Below, one piece after another: positions 1-8,422 of a stretch of 64,000 nt of DNA (its first letter is position 1; each line of letters opens with the position of its first letter). Below the pieces are notes generated by a model. That model was not told where the DNA came from. It ran no database searches and saw only the letters and a list, made by a program, of their open reading frames with translations. The translations under genes were made by a program, and so were the position numbers. Source of the DNA: Marinobacter nauticus (GTDB taxonomy: Bacteria > Pseudomonadota > Gammaproteobacteria > Pseudomonadales > Oleiphilaceae); contig NZ_RBJB01000003.1 in assembly GCF_003634635.1 (NCBI RefSeq), forward strand, positions 186,001 to 250,000, written 5' to 3'.

Positions 1-960
1 GGGCCTCACGCTGAACGCCTGCAGCGCTGGCTGGCAGCAGGTTACCACGGCCAGATGGCCTACATGGCCGACCATGGCGACAAACGTTACACACCCGACT
101 CCCTGGTACCCGGGACCACCCGGGTCATTTCCGTCCGACTGGATTACCTGCCAGCACCTGACAACCCGAAACAAGTGCTTACTGACCGGGAACGGGCCTA
201 CGTTACTCGCTACGCCCTGGGGCGCGACTACCACAAACTGATGCGCAAACGCCTGGCCACGCTGGCAAAATGGATTGACGAGGCTGTCAGCGGCTATGAC
301 TACCGAGCATTTGTCGACAGCGCGCCGGTACTTGAGCGCGGACTGGCTCAACGAGCCGGACTGGGTTGGATTGGCAAAAACAACATGCTGATTCACCCCA
401 AAGCCGGTTCGTTCTTTTTTCTGGGAGAAATCTTCACCAATGCGCCTCTGCCCCTGGATGCACCGTTCGACAGCCAACACTGCGGCTCTTGCGCTGCCTG
501 CCTGGACGTATGCCCGACCGACGCCTTTGTAGGCCCTCACTTACTGGATGCCCGGCGCTGCATCAGCTATCTCACTATTGAACTGAAAGGACCGATCCCG
601 GAGGAGCTGCGTTCACAAATGGGCAACCGGGTATTCGGCTGCGACGATTGTCAGCTGGTCTGCCCCTGGAACAAGTTCAACAAGCCCACCGACGAGGAAG
701 ACTTCAAACCGAGGCATGGTCTGGACAATTCATCCCTGGCGGAGCTGTTCCTGTGGACCGAACAGGAGTTTCTGAAGCGCACGGAAGGGTCAGCAATACG
801 GCGCACCGGCTATGAAAACTGGCTCAGGAATCTGGCGGTGGGACTGGGCAACGCCCCCAGCACCATTCCGGTGGTGGAGGCACTCAAAGCCCGGGCCGAC
901 CACCCGTCGGAACTGGTCCGCGAGCACGTGGCCTGGGCCCTGAAACAGCACGGACTATAG
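1..960 (+). CDS. queG: Epoxyqueuosine reductase QueG (5' partial)
   Basis: QueG reduces epoxyqueuosine to queuosine, the last step of wobble-base modification in GUN-decoding tRNAs, in the cytoplasm using cobalamin and two 4Fe-4S clusters. The frame is open from base 1, so the start lies left of the window and about 50-60 N-terminal residues are missing. Two ferredoxin-like cysteine sets are visible: [12 protein letters not shown] near base 480 and [11 protein letters not shown] near base 640. The C-terminal part looks helical, as in the family. The stop overlaps the convergent orn stop by 6 nt through a shared CTATAG. The same neighbour (orn) is found in P. aeruginosa. Internal ATGs at 55 and 64 are not the true start because homology continues upstream of them. 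Confidence 0.95.
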   Translation, partial: GPHAERLQRWLAAGYHGQMAYMADHGDKRYTPDSLVPGTTRVISVRLDYLPAPDNPKQVLTDRERAYVTRYALGRDYHKLMRKRLATLAKWIDEAVSGYDYRAFVDSAPVLERGLAQRAGLGWIGKNNMLIHPKAGSFFFLGEIFTNAPLPLDAPFDSQHCGSCAACLDVCPTDAFVGPHLLDARRCISYLTIELKGPIPEELRSQMGNRVFGCDDCQLVCPWNKFNKPTDEEDFKPRHGLDNSSLAELFLWTEQEFLKRTEGSAIRRTGYENWLRNLAVGLGNAPSTIPVVEALKARADHPSELVREHVAWALKQHGL

Positions 961-1497
961 CTTGAAGAAATGGTCCCGGTAGTGGCGCAGTTCATTGATG
1001 GAGTCACGGATATCGTCCAGAGCCAGATGACTGCCCTGTTTCTTGACTCCTTCCAGCACGTCCGGGCGCCAGCGGCGGGCCAGCTCCTTTACCGTTGAGA
1101 CATCGAGATTGCGGTAGTGGAAGAAGGCTTCCAGTTTGGGCATGTATTTCACCAGAAACCGCCGATCCTGACCAATACTGTTGCCACAGAGCGGAGATTG
1201 TCCTGGCTCCAGATGTTTGCCCAGAAACTCAAGGGTTTGCTGCTCGGCCTCTGCCTCGCTGATGGTACTCTCTTTGACCCGTTGGGTCAGACCACTGGCA
1301 CCATGGGTGCGGGTGCACCATTCATCCATCTGCTCCAGCAGGCTGTCAGGCTGGTGAATTGCAATCACCGGCCCCTCTGCCACGATATTCAGCTGGGAGT
1401 CGGTGATGATGCTGGCCATCTCGATAATGCGTTCTTGCTCGGGATCCAGACCGGTCATTTCCAAGTCAATCCAGATCAGGCGGTCGCCGTTACTCAT
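955..1497 (-). CDS. orn: Oligoribonuclease (DEDDh 3'-5' exonuclease)
   Basis: Orn degrades 2-5 nt RNAs, including pGpG from c-di-GMP breakdown, in the cytoplasm. That matters here because several c-di-GMP proteins are encoded in the same window. The 180 aa length matches the family. The DEDD residues are visible: D11 and E13 in [10 protein letters not shown], an Asp in the GQDRRFL block, and the C-terminal [10 protein letters not shown] block with the His/Asp pair. It is divergent from rsgA (105 bp between starts) and convergent with queG, with stops overlapping by 6 nt. The start is an ATG and the protein begins MSNGDRLIW, as in homologues. Confidence 0.96.
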   Translation of the reverse strand: MSNGDRLIWIDLEMTGLDPEQERIIEMASIITDSQLNIVAEGPVIAIHQPDSLLEQMDEWCTRTHGASGLTQRVKESTISEAEAEQQTLEFLGKHLEPGQSPLCGNSIGQDRRFLVKYMPKLEAFFHYRNLDVSTVKELARRWRPDVLEGVKKQGSHLALDDIRDSINELRHYRDHFFKL

Positions 1498-1602
1498 CTC
1501 GCTGTTACCTATGCTGTTTTGTCGGGTAGATGAAGTTCTGTGTATTGTCCACGATTCACGTATGATGTGATACCCAAACGCCGGTTAACCGATTGAACGC
1601 AG

Positions 1603-2658
1603 ATGGCAAAACGACGATTGAACAAACGCCAGCAATGGCGCATCGAAAAGATCCAGAAAGAACGGACGGTGAGAGCTGCACGCAAGGAAAAAGCGGTGGA
1701 AGAACAGGCTGCCGCCGGTGAGCTTGGCCCTGAGCAGAATGGACTGGTGATTGCCCACTACGGCCAGCAACTGGATATCGAGGCGATTGAAGGCCCGGAA
1801 TCCGGGCAGGTGTTCCGCTGTTTCGTCAGAGCCAACATTGACAGCCTGGTGACCGGAGACCGGGTGGTCTGGCGCCCGGGCAAAAGCAAAACCGGCGTGA
1901 TTGTTGCCCGCTGTGAACGGGAAAACCTGCTGCAGCGCCCGGACAACTTTGGCGCGCTAAAACCAGTGGCCGCCAATATCGACCATATCATTCTGGTCAT
2001 TGCCCCCGAGCCCGAGCCCCACGACAACCTGATCGATCGTTATCTGGTGGCGTCTGAAAGCTCTGACATTCCGGCGGTAATCCTGCTGAACAAGACAGAT
2101 CTGATTAACGACGACAACCGGGATCAGATCGAAGCCCTGCTGGCCAGATATCAGGCGCTGGGCTATGAGGTGGCGCGCACTTCAGCCGCAGAAACCGCAG
2201 GCACGCCAGCCCCGGAAGTGGAAGCTCTGGTGCGGAATCAGACCAGTGTCTTTGTGGGGCAGTCCGGCGTGGGCAAGTCTTCCATCATCCAGACGCTGTT
2301 ACCGGATGAGCTGCTGCGAGTGGGCGCGGTCTCCGAGAGCACCGGCAAAGGCGTGCATACCACCACCACCGCAAAACTGTTTCACCTGCCCGGCGGGGGT
2401 GATTTGATCGATTCTCCGGGCATCCGGGAGTTCGGTCTCTGGCACATGACGCCGCAGGAAGTGGAATACGGCTTTCGGGAAATCCGGCCGCTGATCGGGC
2501 TCTGCAAGTTCCGCAATTGCCGGCACATGGGAGATCCGGGCTGCGCTCTGGACGCAGCTGCCGAGGCTGGCGAGATTTCAGCGGAACGCCTGAAGAGCTT
2601 TCATCGCATCCTTCAGGATATGACCGATCAGCAGGCTCGTGGTCTCAAGCTCACCTGA
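1603..2658 (+). CDS. rsgA: Ribosome small subunit biogenesis GTPase RsgA
   Basis: RsgA (YjeQ) is a circularly permuted GTPase that checks late 30S maturation. The order of motifs shows the permutation: NKTD near residue 163 comes before the P-loop GQSGVGKSS (about 219-227) and the DSPG motif (about 270). An OB-fold precedes these. A C-terminal zinc knuckle, CKFRNCRHMGDPGC, lies near residue 300-314. The N terminus is very basic (MAKRRLNKRQQWR), usual for this rRNA-binding protein. The length of 351 aa is normal. Position between orn and motB/motA matches P. aeruginosa synteny. Confidence 0.96.
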   Translation: MAKRRLNKRQQWRIEKIQKERTVRAARKEKAVEEQAAAGELGPEQNGLVIAHYGQQLDIEAIEGPESGQVFRCFVRANIDSLVTGDRVVWRPGKSKTGVIVARCERENLLQRPDNFGALKPVAANIDHIILVIAPEPEPHDNLIDRYLVASESSDIPAVILLNKTDLINDDNRDQIEALLARYQALGYEVARTSAAETAGTPAPEVEALVRNQTSVFVGQSGVGKSSIIQTLLPDELLRVGAVSESTGKGVHTTTTAKLFHLPGGGDLIDSPGIREFGLWHMTPQEVEYGFREIRPLIGLCKFRNCRHMGDPGCALDAAAEAGEISAERLKSFHRILQDMTDQQARGLKLT

Positions 2659-2674
2659 ACCCACAGAACCAACG

Positions 2675-3634
2675 CTACCAATTCAGCTCACCCGGAGCGG
2701 GCTCTTCTTTCGGTTGGAACCAGTCGCCACCTTCCAGCTTTTCCAGAGCCTGCTGCTCCTGCTCCTCCGTCGGGCGAGTAAGATCAATCAGCGGCTGATC
2801 GGAGCGCCCTGCTCCGGTCTCGATACTGTCGGCAGTCTTTTTGTTCAGAACAATAATGGAAATGCGACGGTTTACCGGAGCCGTGGGATTACTCCTGTCG
2901 AACAGCACCGAATCACTCAATCCCACCACCCGGGCGATCTGCTCCAGCCGGACGCCGCCAGCCACCAGCGCTCGACGCGCTGTGTTGGCGCGATCTGCAG
3001 ACAACTCCCAGTTGGTGTAACCAGGTCGGCCACTAAACGGCGTGGCGTCGGTATGACCTGTAATGCTGAGCTTGTTGTTGACTGACCCCAGGGTCTTGGC
3101 CAACTCAAACAGAATGTCCTGAGAGTAGTACTTCAACTCTGCCCGACCACTGTCGAACATGGGCCGACCGGACCGGTCTACAATCTGAATTCTCAAACCT
3201 TCATCAGTAATGTCGATCAGCAACTGATCCTTGAACTCCTGCAGGGTCTGATTCTGTTCGATCCGTTCCTGCAACTCCTGGAAAAGCTCCTGCATTCGGC
3301 GCTGCTCCAGAGTGTCCGCCAGTTCATCCACCACCTCGTCTTCAATCTGGATGGTACTGGCTTCCTGATCCTGGGTAGATTCCTCGATGACCGAGGCACT
3401 GCCCTCAAGGTCTACCGGGTTGGGCGAGCCGCCTTCGGTAAAGCCAACAGGATCCTTGAAGTAGCCTTCGACTGCCCTTTTCTGTTCGGGGCTCGCCGTG
3501 GCGGTGAGCCAGAGCACCAGAAAAAACGCCATCATCGCGGTCGCAAAATCGGCAAACGCAACTTTCCAGGAGCCGCCGTGATGCCCGCCGACAACCTTTT
3601 TCTTGCGTTTGATGATGATCGGCTGTTCTTCCAA
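2675..3634 (-). CDS. motB: Flagellar motor stator protein MotB
   Basis: MotB is the peptidoglycan-anchored half of the proton-driven flagellar stator. A basic N-terminal tail is followed by a single membrane helix carrying the essential proton-accepting aspartate (D29 in VAFADFATAMMAF). An acidic linker with coiled-coil character (about 85-145) leads to an OmpA-like peptidoglycan-binding domain (about 150-275) containing LSITGHTDATPF and ELSADRANTARR. It lies 30 nt downstream of motA in the same operon. The stop is 16 nt from the convergent rsgA stop, leaving no room for a separate terminator. Confidence 0.95.
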   Translation of the reverse strand: MEEQPIIIKRKKKVVGGHHGGSWKVAFADFATAMMAFFLVLWLTATASPEQKRAVEGYFKDPVGFTEGGSPNPVDLEGSASVIEESTQDQEASTIQIEDEVVDELADTLEQRRMQELFQELQERIEQNQTLQEFKDQLLIDITDEGLRIQIVDRSGRPMFDSGRAELKYYSQDILFELAKTLGSVNNKLSITGHTDATPFSGRPGYTNWELSADRANTARRALVAGGVRLEQIARVVGLSDSVLFDRSNPTAPVNRRISIIVLNKKTADSIETGAGRSDQPLIDLTRPTEEQEQQALEKLEGGDWFQPKEEPAPGELNW

Positions 3635-3664
3635 GATACTCTCCGAGGCTAACCAGGCTTTTTG

Positions 3665-4516
3665 TTACTTTGAGCGAACGTGGTCATTGAGCTCCTGAAA
3701 TCCCGGTCGCTTTTCAGTAGGGAGTGCCTTGCGCCCAAATTCGATTGCCATTTGGGGAGCCTGTCCTGACACCGTCGCGACAATGGCCGATTTAACACAC
3801 TCGTAGGCTTTCAGCTCATATTTGGCGGCATGCTCAAGCGCAATCGAGGTTGGCCCGACAAAACCATACCCCATCCAGATGCCGAGAAAGGTACCAACAA
3901 GTGCTGCCGCAACGCTCAAGCCGATTTTCTCCGGCCCTTCCGTGAGGAACCCCATGGTGATAACGATCCCGAGCACGGCGGCGACAATACCCAGCCCTGG
4001 CAGAGCATCAGCAATCTTGTTGACCGCATGAGCAGGCTCTTCAAGCTCGTGCTGTCGATTTTCGATTTCGTTTTCCATCATGCCTTCCAGCTCATGCGGC
4101 GCCATGTTTCCAGAGCTGATGATACGCAGGTAATCGGTGATGAAATCCAACAGGTGTTTGGATTTCATAATCGCCGGATAACGACTGAAGATCTGGCTCG
4201 ACTCCGGATTATCGATGTCCTCCTCAATGGCCATGACGCCCTGCTTGCGGGACTTGTCGAACACCTCATAGAGCAGACTTAACAAATCCATGTAATAGGA
4301 TTTATTGAAAGGAGACCCGGTCAGCAACCGGATACACGCCTGAAACACCTCTTTTACCGTGTGTAACGGGTTGGCGATGATAAATGAACCAACGGCCGCT
4401 CCGCCGATAATCAGGATCTCTGTCGGCTGCCACAAAACCGCCAGATTGCCGCCGTGCAGAACGTACCCACCAAGAACGCACGCAACAACGACCACAGCTC
4501 CAATGATCAATAACAT
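3665..4516 (-). CDS. motA: Flagellar motor stator protein MotA
   Basis: MotA is the four-helix stator subunit that conducts protons with MotB and turns the rotor through its cytoplasmic loop. I chose the ATG at 4514-4516 (MLLIIGAVVVV), giving 283 aa. This is the family's usual start and length; an open frame continues upstream to 4648 but the extra 44 residues are not MotA-like. Paired helices lie near the N terminus and at about 165-225, with the conserved block ADALPGLGIVAAVLGIVITM. The large cytoplasmic loop lies between them. It is first gene of the motAB operon and divergent from psd (195 bp between starts). Confidence 0.94.
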   Translation of the reverse strand: MLLIIGAVVVVACVLGGYVLHGGNLAVLWQPTEILIIGGAAVGSFIIANPLHTVKEVFQACIRLLTGSPFNKSYYMDLLSLLYEVFDKSRKQGVMAIEEDIDNPESSQIFSRYPAIMKSKHLLDFITDYLRIISSGNMAPHELEGMMENEIENRQHELEEPAHAVNKIADALPGLGIVAAVLGIVITMGFLTEGPEKIGLSVAAALVGTFLGIWMGYGFVGPTSIALEHAAKYELKAYECVKSAIVATVSGQAPQMAIEFGRKALPTEKRPGFQELNDHVRSK

Positions 4517-4711
4517 GGTGACTATGCACGCCTTTTGTCTGGTTAACGGCCGGGGCCGGTTACTACCCGAAGCTGGCTCAGCCGGGAACACCCAAAATGT
4601 GATCTGATAATAGCAAGCATCAACCGTAACAGCGAAGCTGTGAAACAATTTCTATACACTGCGCCGGGTTTGGTAGACTACCGCGCTTTATGATCGCAAG
4701 AGTCTCCCGGA

Positions 4712-5572
4712 ATGCTTGATAAACTGTTTGTTCTTAGCCAATACGTCACACCCCAGCTGGCGGTTTCCCGCCTGGCAGGCCGTCTGGCCGACAGCGAGAG
4801 CACTCCAGCCCTGAAAAACCGTGTGATCAAATGGTTTATCGGCCGCTATGGCGTGAACATGAGCGAGGCCGCTGAGCCAGACTTTACCGCCTACCCCACG
4901 TTCAACGCGTTTTTTACCCGTGCACTCAAGCCGGGCGCTCGCACCATAGACCCCGCACCGGAAACCCTCACCAGCCCGGTGGACGGCGCCATCAGCCAGA
5001 TTGGCCAGATCAGCACAGACCGTGTATTCCAGGCCAAGGGACAGTCATTCAGTCTCACTGAACTGCTCGGCGGCGATGACGAACGGGCCGAGCCCTTCCG
5101 GGAAGGCGAGTTCGCCACTATTTACCTGTCGCCCAAGGATTACCACCGTATTCACATGCCCATGGCTGGCACCCTGAAAGAAATGGTCTACGTACCCGGG
5201 AAGCTGTTCTCAGTCAATCCGGTAACCGCCGAAAATGTGCCGAACCTGTTCGCCCGAAACGAACGGGTGGCCTGCCTGTTCGACACCGAGGCGGGCCCCA
5301 TGGCTATGGTATTGGTCGGCGCGATGATTGTAGGCAGCGTGGAAACCACCTGGGCCGGCGTGGTAGCCCCCAATTCCGGCAAAGTTACGCAATGGCAGTA
5401 CCGCGGAGACGATGCCCCTCAGTTTGAAAAGGGTCAGGAAATGGGCCGTTTCCGCCTGGGCTCAACCGTCGTGCTGGTGATGCCCAAGGGTGCAGTTAAA
5501 TGGCAACCGAACCAGGTGGCCGAGAAAACGGTACAGCTGGGTGAAGCCTTCGGCAAACTGAACGTCAAATAG
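4712..5572 (+). CDS. psd: Phosphatidylserine decarboxylase proenzyme
   Basis: Psd makes phosphatidylethanolamine from phosphatidylserine at the inner membrane. The C-terminal motif RFRLGSTVV contains the LGST self-cleavage site that splits the proenzyme into beta and alpha chains and converts the serine to the pyruvoyl cofactor. The other conserved blocks are present: FFTRALKPGAR, SPVDGAISQ and YHRIHMP. At 286 aa it has the normal length. The gene ends 6 nt before the convergent epmA stop. In P. aeruginosa psd also sits near motAB, the PilZ gene and fimX. Confidence 0.95.
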   Translation: MLDKLFVLSQYVTPQLAVSRLAGRLADSESTPALKNRVIKWFIGRYGVNMSEAAEPDFTAYPTFNAFFTRALKPGARTIDPAPETLTSPVDGAISQIGQISTDRVFQAKGQSFSLTELLGGDDERAEPFREGEFATIYLSPKDYHRIHMPMAGTLKEMVYVPGKLFSVNPVTAENVPNLFARNERVACLFDTEAGPMAMVLVGAMIVGSVETTWAGVVAPNSGKVTQWQYRGDDAPQFEKGQEMGRFRLGSTVVLVMPKGAVKWQPNQVAEKTVQLGEAFGKLNVK

Positions 5573-5578
5573 CAGGGC

Positions 5579-6547
5579 TCAGGCCCGCTCAATCGGAAAC
5601 GCAATAACGTCCTGAATGTTGCGACTGCCCAGCTTGAGCATCAACAGGCGGTCAAGGCCCATGGCCACACCGGCGCATTCCGGCAGGCCTGTCTCCAGCG
5701 CTGCCAGAAAAGACTCGTCCAGCGCCATCTCCGGCTTGCCACTGGCACGCCGGAGATGGTTATCGGCGGCAAAACGGGCCCGCTGCTCGGCCGGATCGGT
5801 CAACTCCCAGTAACCATTACATATCTCCAGGCCATGAATGTAGAGCTCAAACCGGTGCGCCACTCTGAAGCCCTGATGCTCAGAGATGCGTGCCAGAGCG
5901 GCCTGGGAGGCGGGATAGCGGGTAATGAAAACCGGTTGCTCACAGCCCAGCTTCGGCTCCACCACGAAACTCATGACCAGATCCAGGCAGCCATCCCGGC
6001 CGAGGCCGGCCAGCTGTTCCGGCTCCAGCCACTGCTCACAGTAGCGTTCAAGGTCCCGGTCGGTGATGGTCATCGGGTCGATACCCGCAATGGACTGCAT
6101 TGCCTCACGGTAGCTGAGGGTTACCGGCGGCGAGCACTCCAGCCAGCCACAGACCAGATCTGCGACTTCCCGCATCAGCTGTTGATCGTCAAAGCCAACG
6201 CGGTACCACTCCAGCATGGAGAATTCCGGATTGTGACGTTTGCCGCGCTCACCGTTACGAAACACCCGGGCAATCTGGAATATTGATCCTGAACCTGCGG
6301 CCAGCAGCCGCTTCATGTGATACTCAGGGGAGGTCTGCAACCAGCCCCCCTGAACGCCGCCAGCGTCGACCGCAGAGGGAATGCCGTCGAGATTGACGTC
6401 GGTTACGCCGTGGCGTCCCAGTACCGGGGTTTCTACCTCCAGCACCCGCCGCTCAGAAAAAAAGCCGCGCACGTGGGCCAGAAGCTGTGCGCGGCTTTCC
6501 AGAGCGGCCCGGGAGGCAGAGGGCTGCCAGACAGGGCGATCAGTCAT
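5579..6547 (-). CDS. epmA: EF-P--(R)-beta-lysine ligase EpmA
   Basis: EpmA (PoxA/GenX) is a truncated class II lysyl-tRNA synthetase homologue that attaches (R)-beta-lysine to a lysine of elongation factor P instead of to tRNA. Class II motif 2 is visible as RVFRNGERGKRHNPEF, and motif 3 near the C terminus as GVAMGLDRLLML. There is no anticodon-binding domain, and the 322 aa length fits. It lies 9 nt downstream of efp on the same strand, with epmB divergent just beyond. Its substrate, its target and the enzyme producing (R)-beta-lysine are thus encoded together. Confidence 0.95.
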   Translation of the reverse strand: MTDRPVWQPSASRAALESRAQLLAHVRGFFSERRVLEVETPVLGRHGVTDVNLDGIPSAVDAGGVQGGWLQTSPEYHMKRLLAAGSGSIFQIARVFRNGERGKRHNPEFSMLEWYRVGFDDQQLMREVADLVCGWLECSPPVTLSYREAMQSIAGIDPMTITDRDLERYCEQWLEPEQLAGLGRDGCLDLVMSFVVEPKLGCEQPVFITRYPASQAALARISEHQGFRVAHRFELYIHGLEICNGYWELTDPAEQRARFAADNHLRRASGKPEMALDESFLAALETGLPECAGVAMGLDRLLMLKLGSRNIQDVIAFPIERA

Positions 6548-6556
6548 GATCGATGA

Positions 6557-7132
6557 TTAGCTGCTTTTGACGCGGTTGACGTATTCACCGGAGCGGGTAT
6601 CAACCTTCAGCACCTCACCAATGGTGATGAACAGGGGCACGTTCACAACGGCACCTGTGGACAGGGTCGCGGGCTTGGAGCCACCCTGGGCAGTGTCGCC
6701 TTTCATGCCGGGATCGGTATCAACCACTTCCAGCTCGACAAAGTTCGGCGGGGTCACGGTCAGCGGCGCGCCGTTGTACAGAGTCACGGTGTAAACGTCC
6801 TGCTCTTTCAGCCACTTGACGGTATCGCCAACCGCCTTGGCATCAGCCGCGTACTGCTCGAATGAGCCATCAGTCAGCATGAAGTGCCAGAACTCGCCAT
6901 CGGTATACAGGTATTCCATATCCTGCTCGACAACGTCGGCCGCTTCCAGAGACTCTCCGGATTTGAAGGTACGCTCCCACACCCGGTTGGTCATGAGGTT
7001 GCGCAGCTTGACCCGGTTGAATGCCTGGCCCTTGCCCGGCTTGACGAATTCATTCTCGAGCATGATACAAGGGTCGCCATCCAGCAAAACCTTGAGACCG
7101 CTGCGAAATTCGTTGGTAGAATATGAAGCCAT
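6557..7132 (-). CDS. efp: Elongation factor P
   Basis: EF-P rescues ribosomes stalled at polyproline stretches by binding between the P and E sites. The modified lysine is visible at exactly position 34 in the loop KPGKGQAF, as expected for an EF-P that is beta-lysylated by EpmA/EpmB. Three beta-barrel domains are implied by the 191 aa length and the C-terminal [12 protein letters not shown] signature. It is upstream of epmA (9 nt gap) and divergent from epmB, with only 45 bp between start codons. That gap must hold both promoters. Confidence 0.97.
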   Translation of the reverse strand: MASYSTNEFRSGLKVLLDGDPCIMLENEFVKPGKGQAFNRVKLRNLMTNRVWERTFKSGESLEAADVVEQDMEYLYTDGEFWHFMLTDGSFEQYAADAKAVGDTVKWLKEQDVYTVTLYNGAPLTVTPPNFVELEVVDTDPGMKGDTAQGGSKPATLSTGAVVNVPLFITIGEVLKVDTRSGEYVNRVKSS

Positions 7133-7177
7133 GAAATGTCCACCTGACAGACTGTCGTTAAAATTTCAAAGGTCGCT

Positions 7178-8245
7178 ATGATACAGCGAACCCCCGCCCG
7201 TATAGAAGCCCGCGATGCCAGCCATCCACCCGGTGTCCGGGTTGAACCTGGCAACACACCGGACTGGCAACAGATACTGAGCCAATCGGTTACTACGCCG
7301 GAACAACTACTGGAACGTCTGGGGCTCGCTCCGGAGGACTGGTACAGAGGCGCCGCCTGCGGCCACAGACTGTTTCCGATCCGGGTGCCCGAGCCCTACC
7401 TGGCACGGATTGAGCCAGGCAACCCGGATGACCCCTTGCTGCGGCAAGTACTTCCTGTCGCCCAGGAGGCGGAGGTTCATCCCGATTTCGTATCGGACCC
7501 GCTGGAAGAGGCGTCGGCCATCCAGACCACCGGCCTTATTCGCAAATACACCAGCCGTGCCTTGCTCATGATCACGGGACAATGCGCTATCAATTGCCGC
7601 TACTGTTTTCGTCGGCATTTTCCCTACGGCGATCACCGTCTTGGGCCGGAAGACCGACGCCAGGTCATCGACAGCCTGTCCGCCAGCCCGGAAATCAACG
7701 AAGTGATTTTCAGTGGTGGTGACCCACTGGCAGTGAACGACCGCCTGCTCTCGCAATGGGCCGAACTGCTTGGTGACATCCCCCATCTTCGCCGGTTGCG
7801 CATTCATTCCCGCCTGCCCGTGGTGATACCACAGCGGGTATGCGACAGCCTGATTGACTGGCTGTCCCGAACCCGACTGCAAAAGGTCCTGGTGGTGCAC
7901 GTGAATCACCCGGCAGAAATAGACCAGGCCACCCGCCAGGCATTCCGACGTCTGAGCGAGGCCGGGGTTACCCTGCTGAACCAGAGCGTAATCCTCAGAG
8001 GTGTCAACAATAGCAGCGCCACACTCTCAGCCTTGAGCGAGACGCTGTTCGAAGCGGGGGTTATGCCCTATTACCTGCACGCCTTTGATCCCGTCTCCGG
8101 TGCCCGGCACTTCTCCGTGAGCGACACCGACGCCATCCGGATAGTTAACGAAATGCTGGAAAATCTGCCCGGCTTCCTGGTTCCAAAGCTGGTTCGGGAG
8201 CTTCCCGGCCGCGCCAGCAAGACCCCGCTGGACCTGGGCTCGTGA
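7178..8245 (+). CDS. epmB: EF-P beta-lysylation protein EpmB (lysine 2,3-aminomutase family)
   Basis: EpmB (YjeK) is a radical SAM, PLP-dependent aminomutase that converts L-alpha-lysine to (R)-beta-lysine for EpmA. The radical SAM cluster motif CAINCRYCFRRHFPY (CxxxCxxC) is near residue 130. The SGGDPL block and the PLP-lysine region near the C terminus (FLVPKLVREL) are also present. Its 355 aa length is typical of EpmB, shorter than clostridial lysine aminomutases. The start codon is 45 bp from the efp start, giving a compact divergent EF-P module. Confidence 0.94.
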   Translation: MIQRTPARIEARDASHPPGVRVEPGNTPDWQQILSQSVTTPEQLLERLGLAPEDWYRGAACGHRLFPIRVPEPYLARIEPGNPDDPLLRQVLPVAQEAEVHPDFVSDPLEEASAIQTTGLIRKYTSRALLMITGQCAINCRYCFRRHFPYGDHRLGPEDRRQVIDSLSASPEINEVIFSGGDPLAVNDRLLSQWAELLGDIPHLRRLRIHSRLPVVIPQRVCDSLIDWLSRTRLQKVLVVHVNHPAEIDQATRQAFRRLSEAGVTLLNQSVILRGVNNSSATLSALSETLFEAGVMPYYLHAFDPVSGARHFSVSDTDAIRIVNEMLENLPGFLVPKLVRELPGRASKTPLDLGS

Positions 8246-8422
8246 GACCTGTCGCAAAAGATGGCCCATTTTCACTTGTCAAAGATTGTCAACTCGTGAT
8301 TTTCTCGCTTTTTGTCGTTGCTTTGCTATCTTAAAGTGCAAGATCCATAAACAATAACGACCTGTATTTTCGGCGTTTTCGCTGAGTTACAACTACCGCG
8401 GTCCCGACATTGGCGTGAGAAC

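Noticed and set aside
3665-4648. 327-codon version of MotA
   Set aside because: The N-terminal extension contains no MotA sequence; ATG at 4516 gives the standard start MLLIIG.
7133-7177. Unusual regulatory structure between efp and epmB
   Set aside because: The 45 bp gap contains only short, weak promoter-like hexamers and no clear palindrome.
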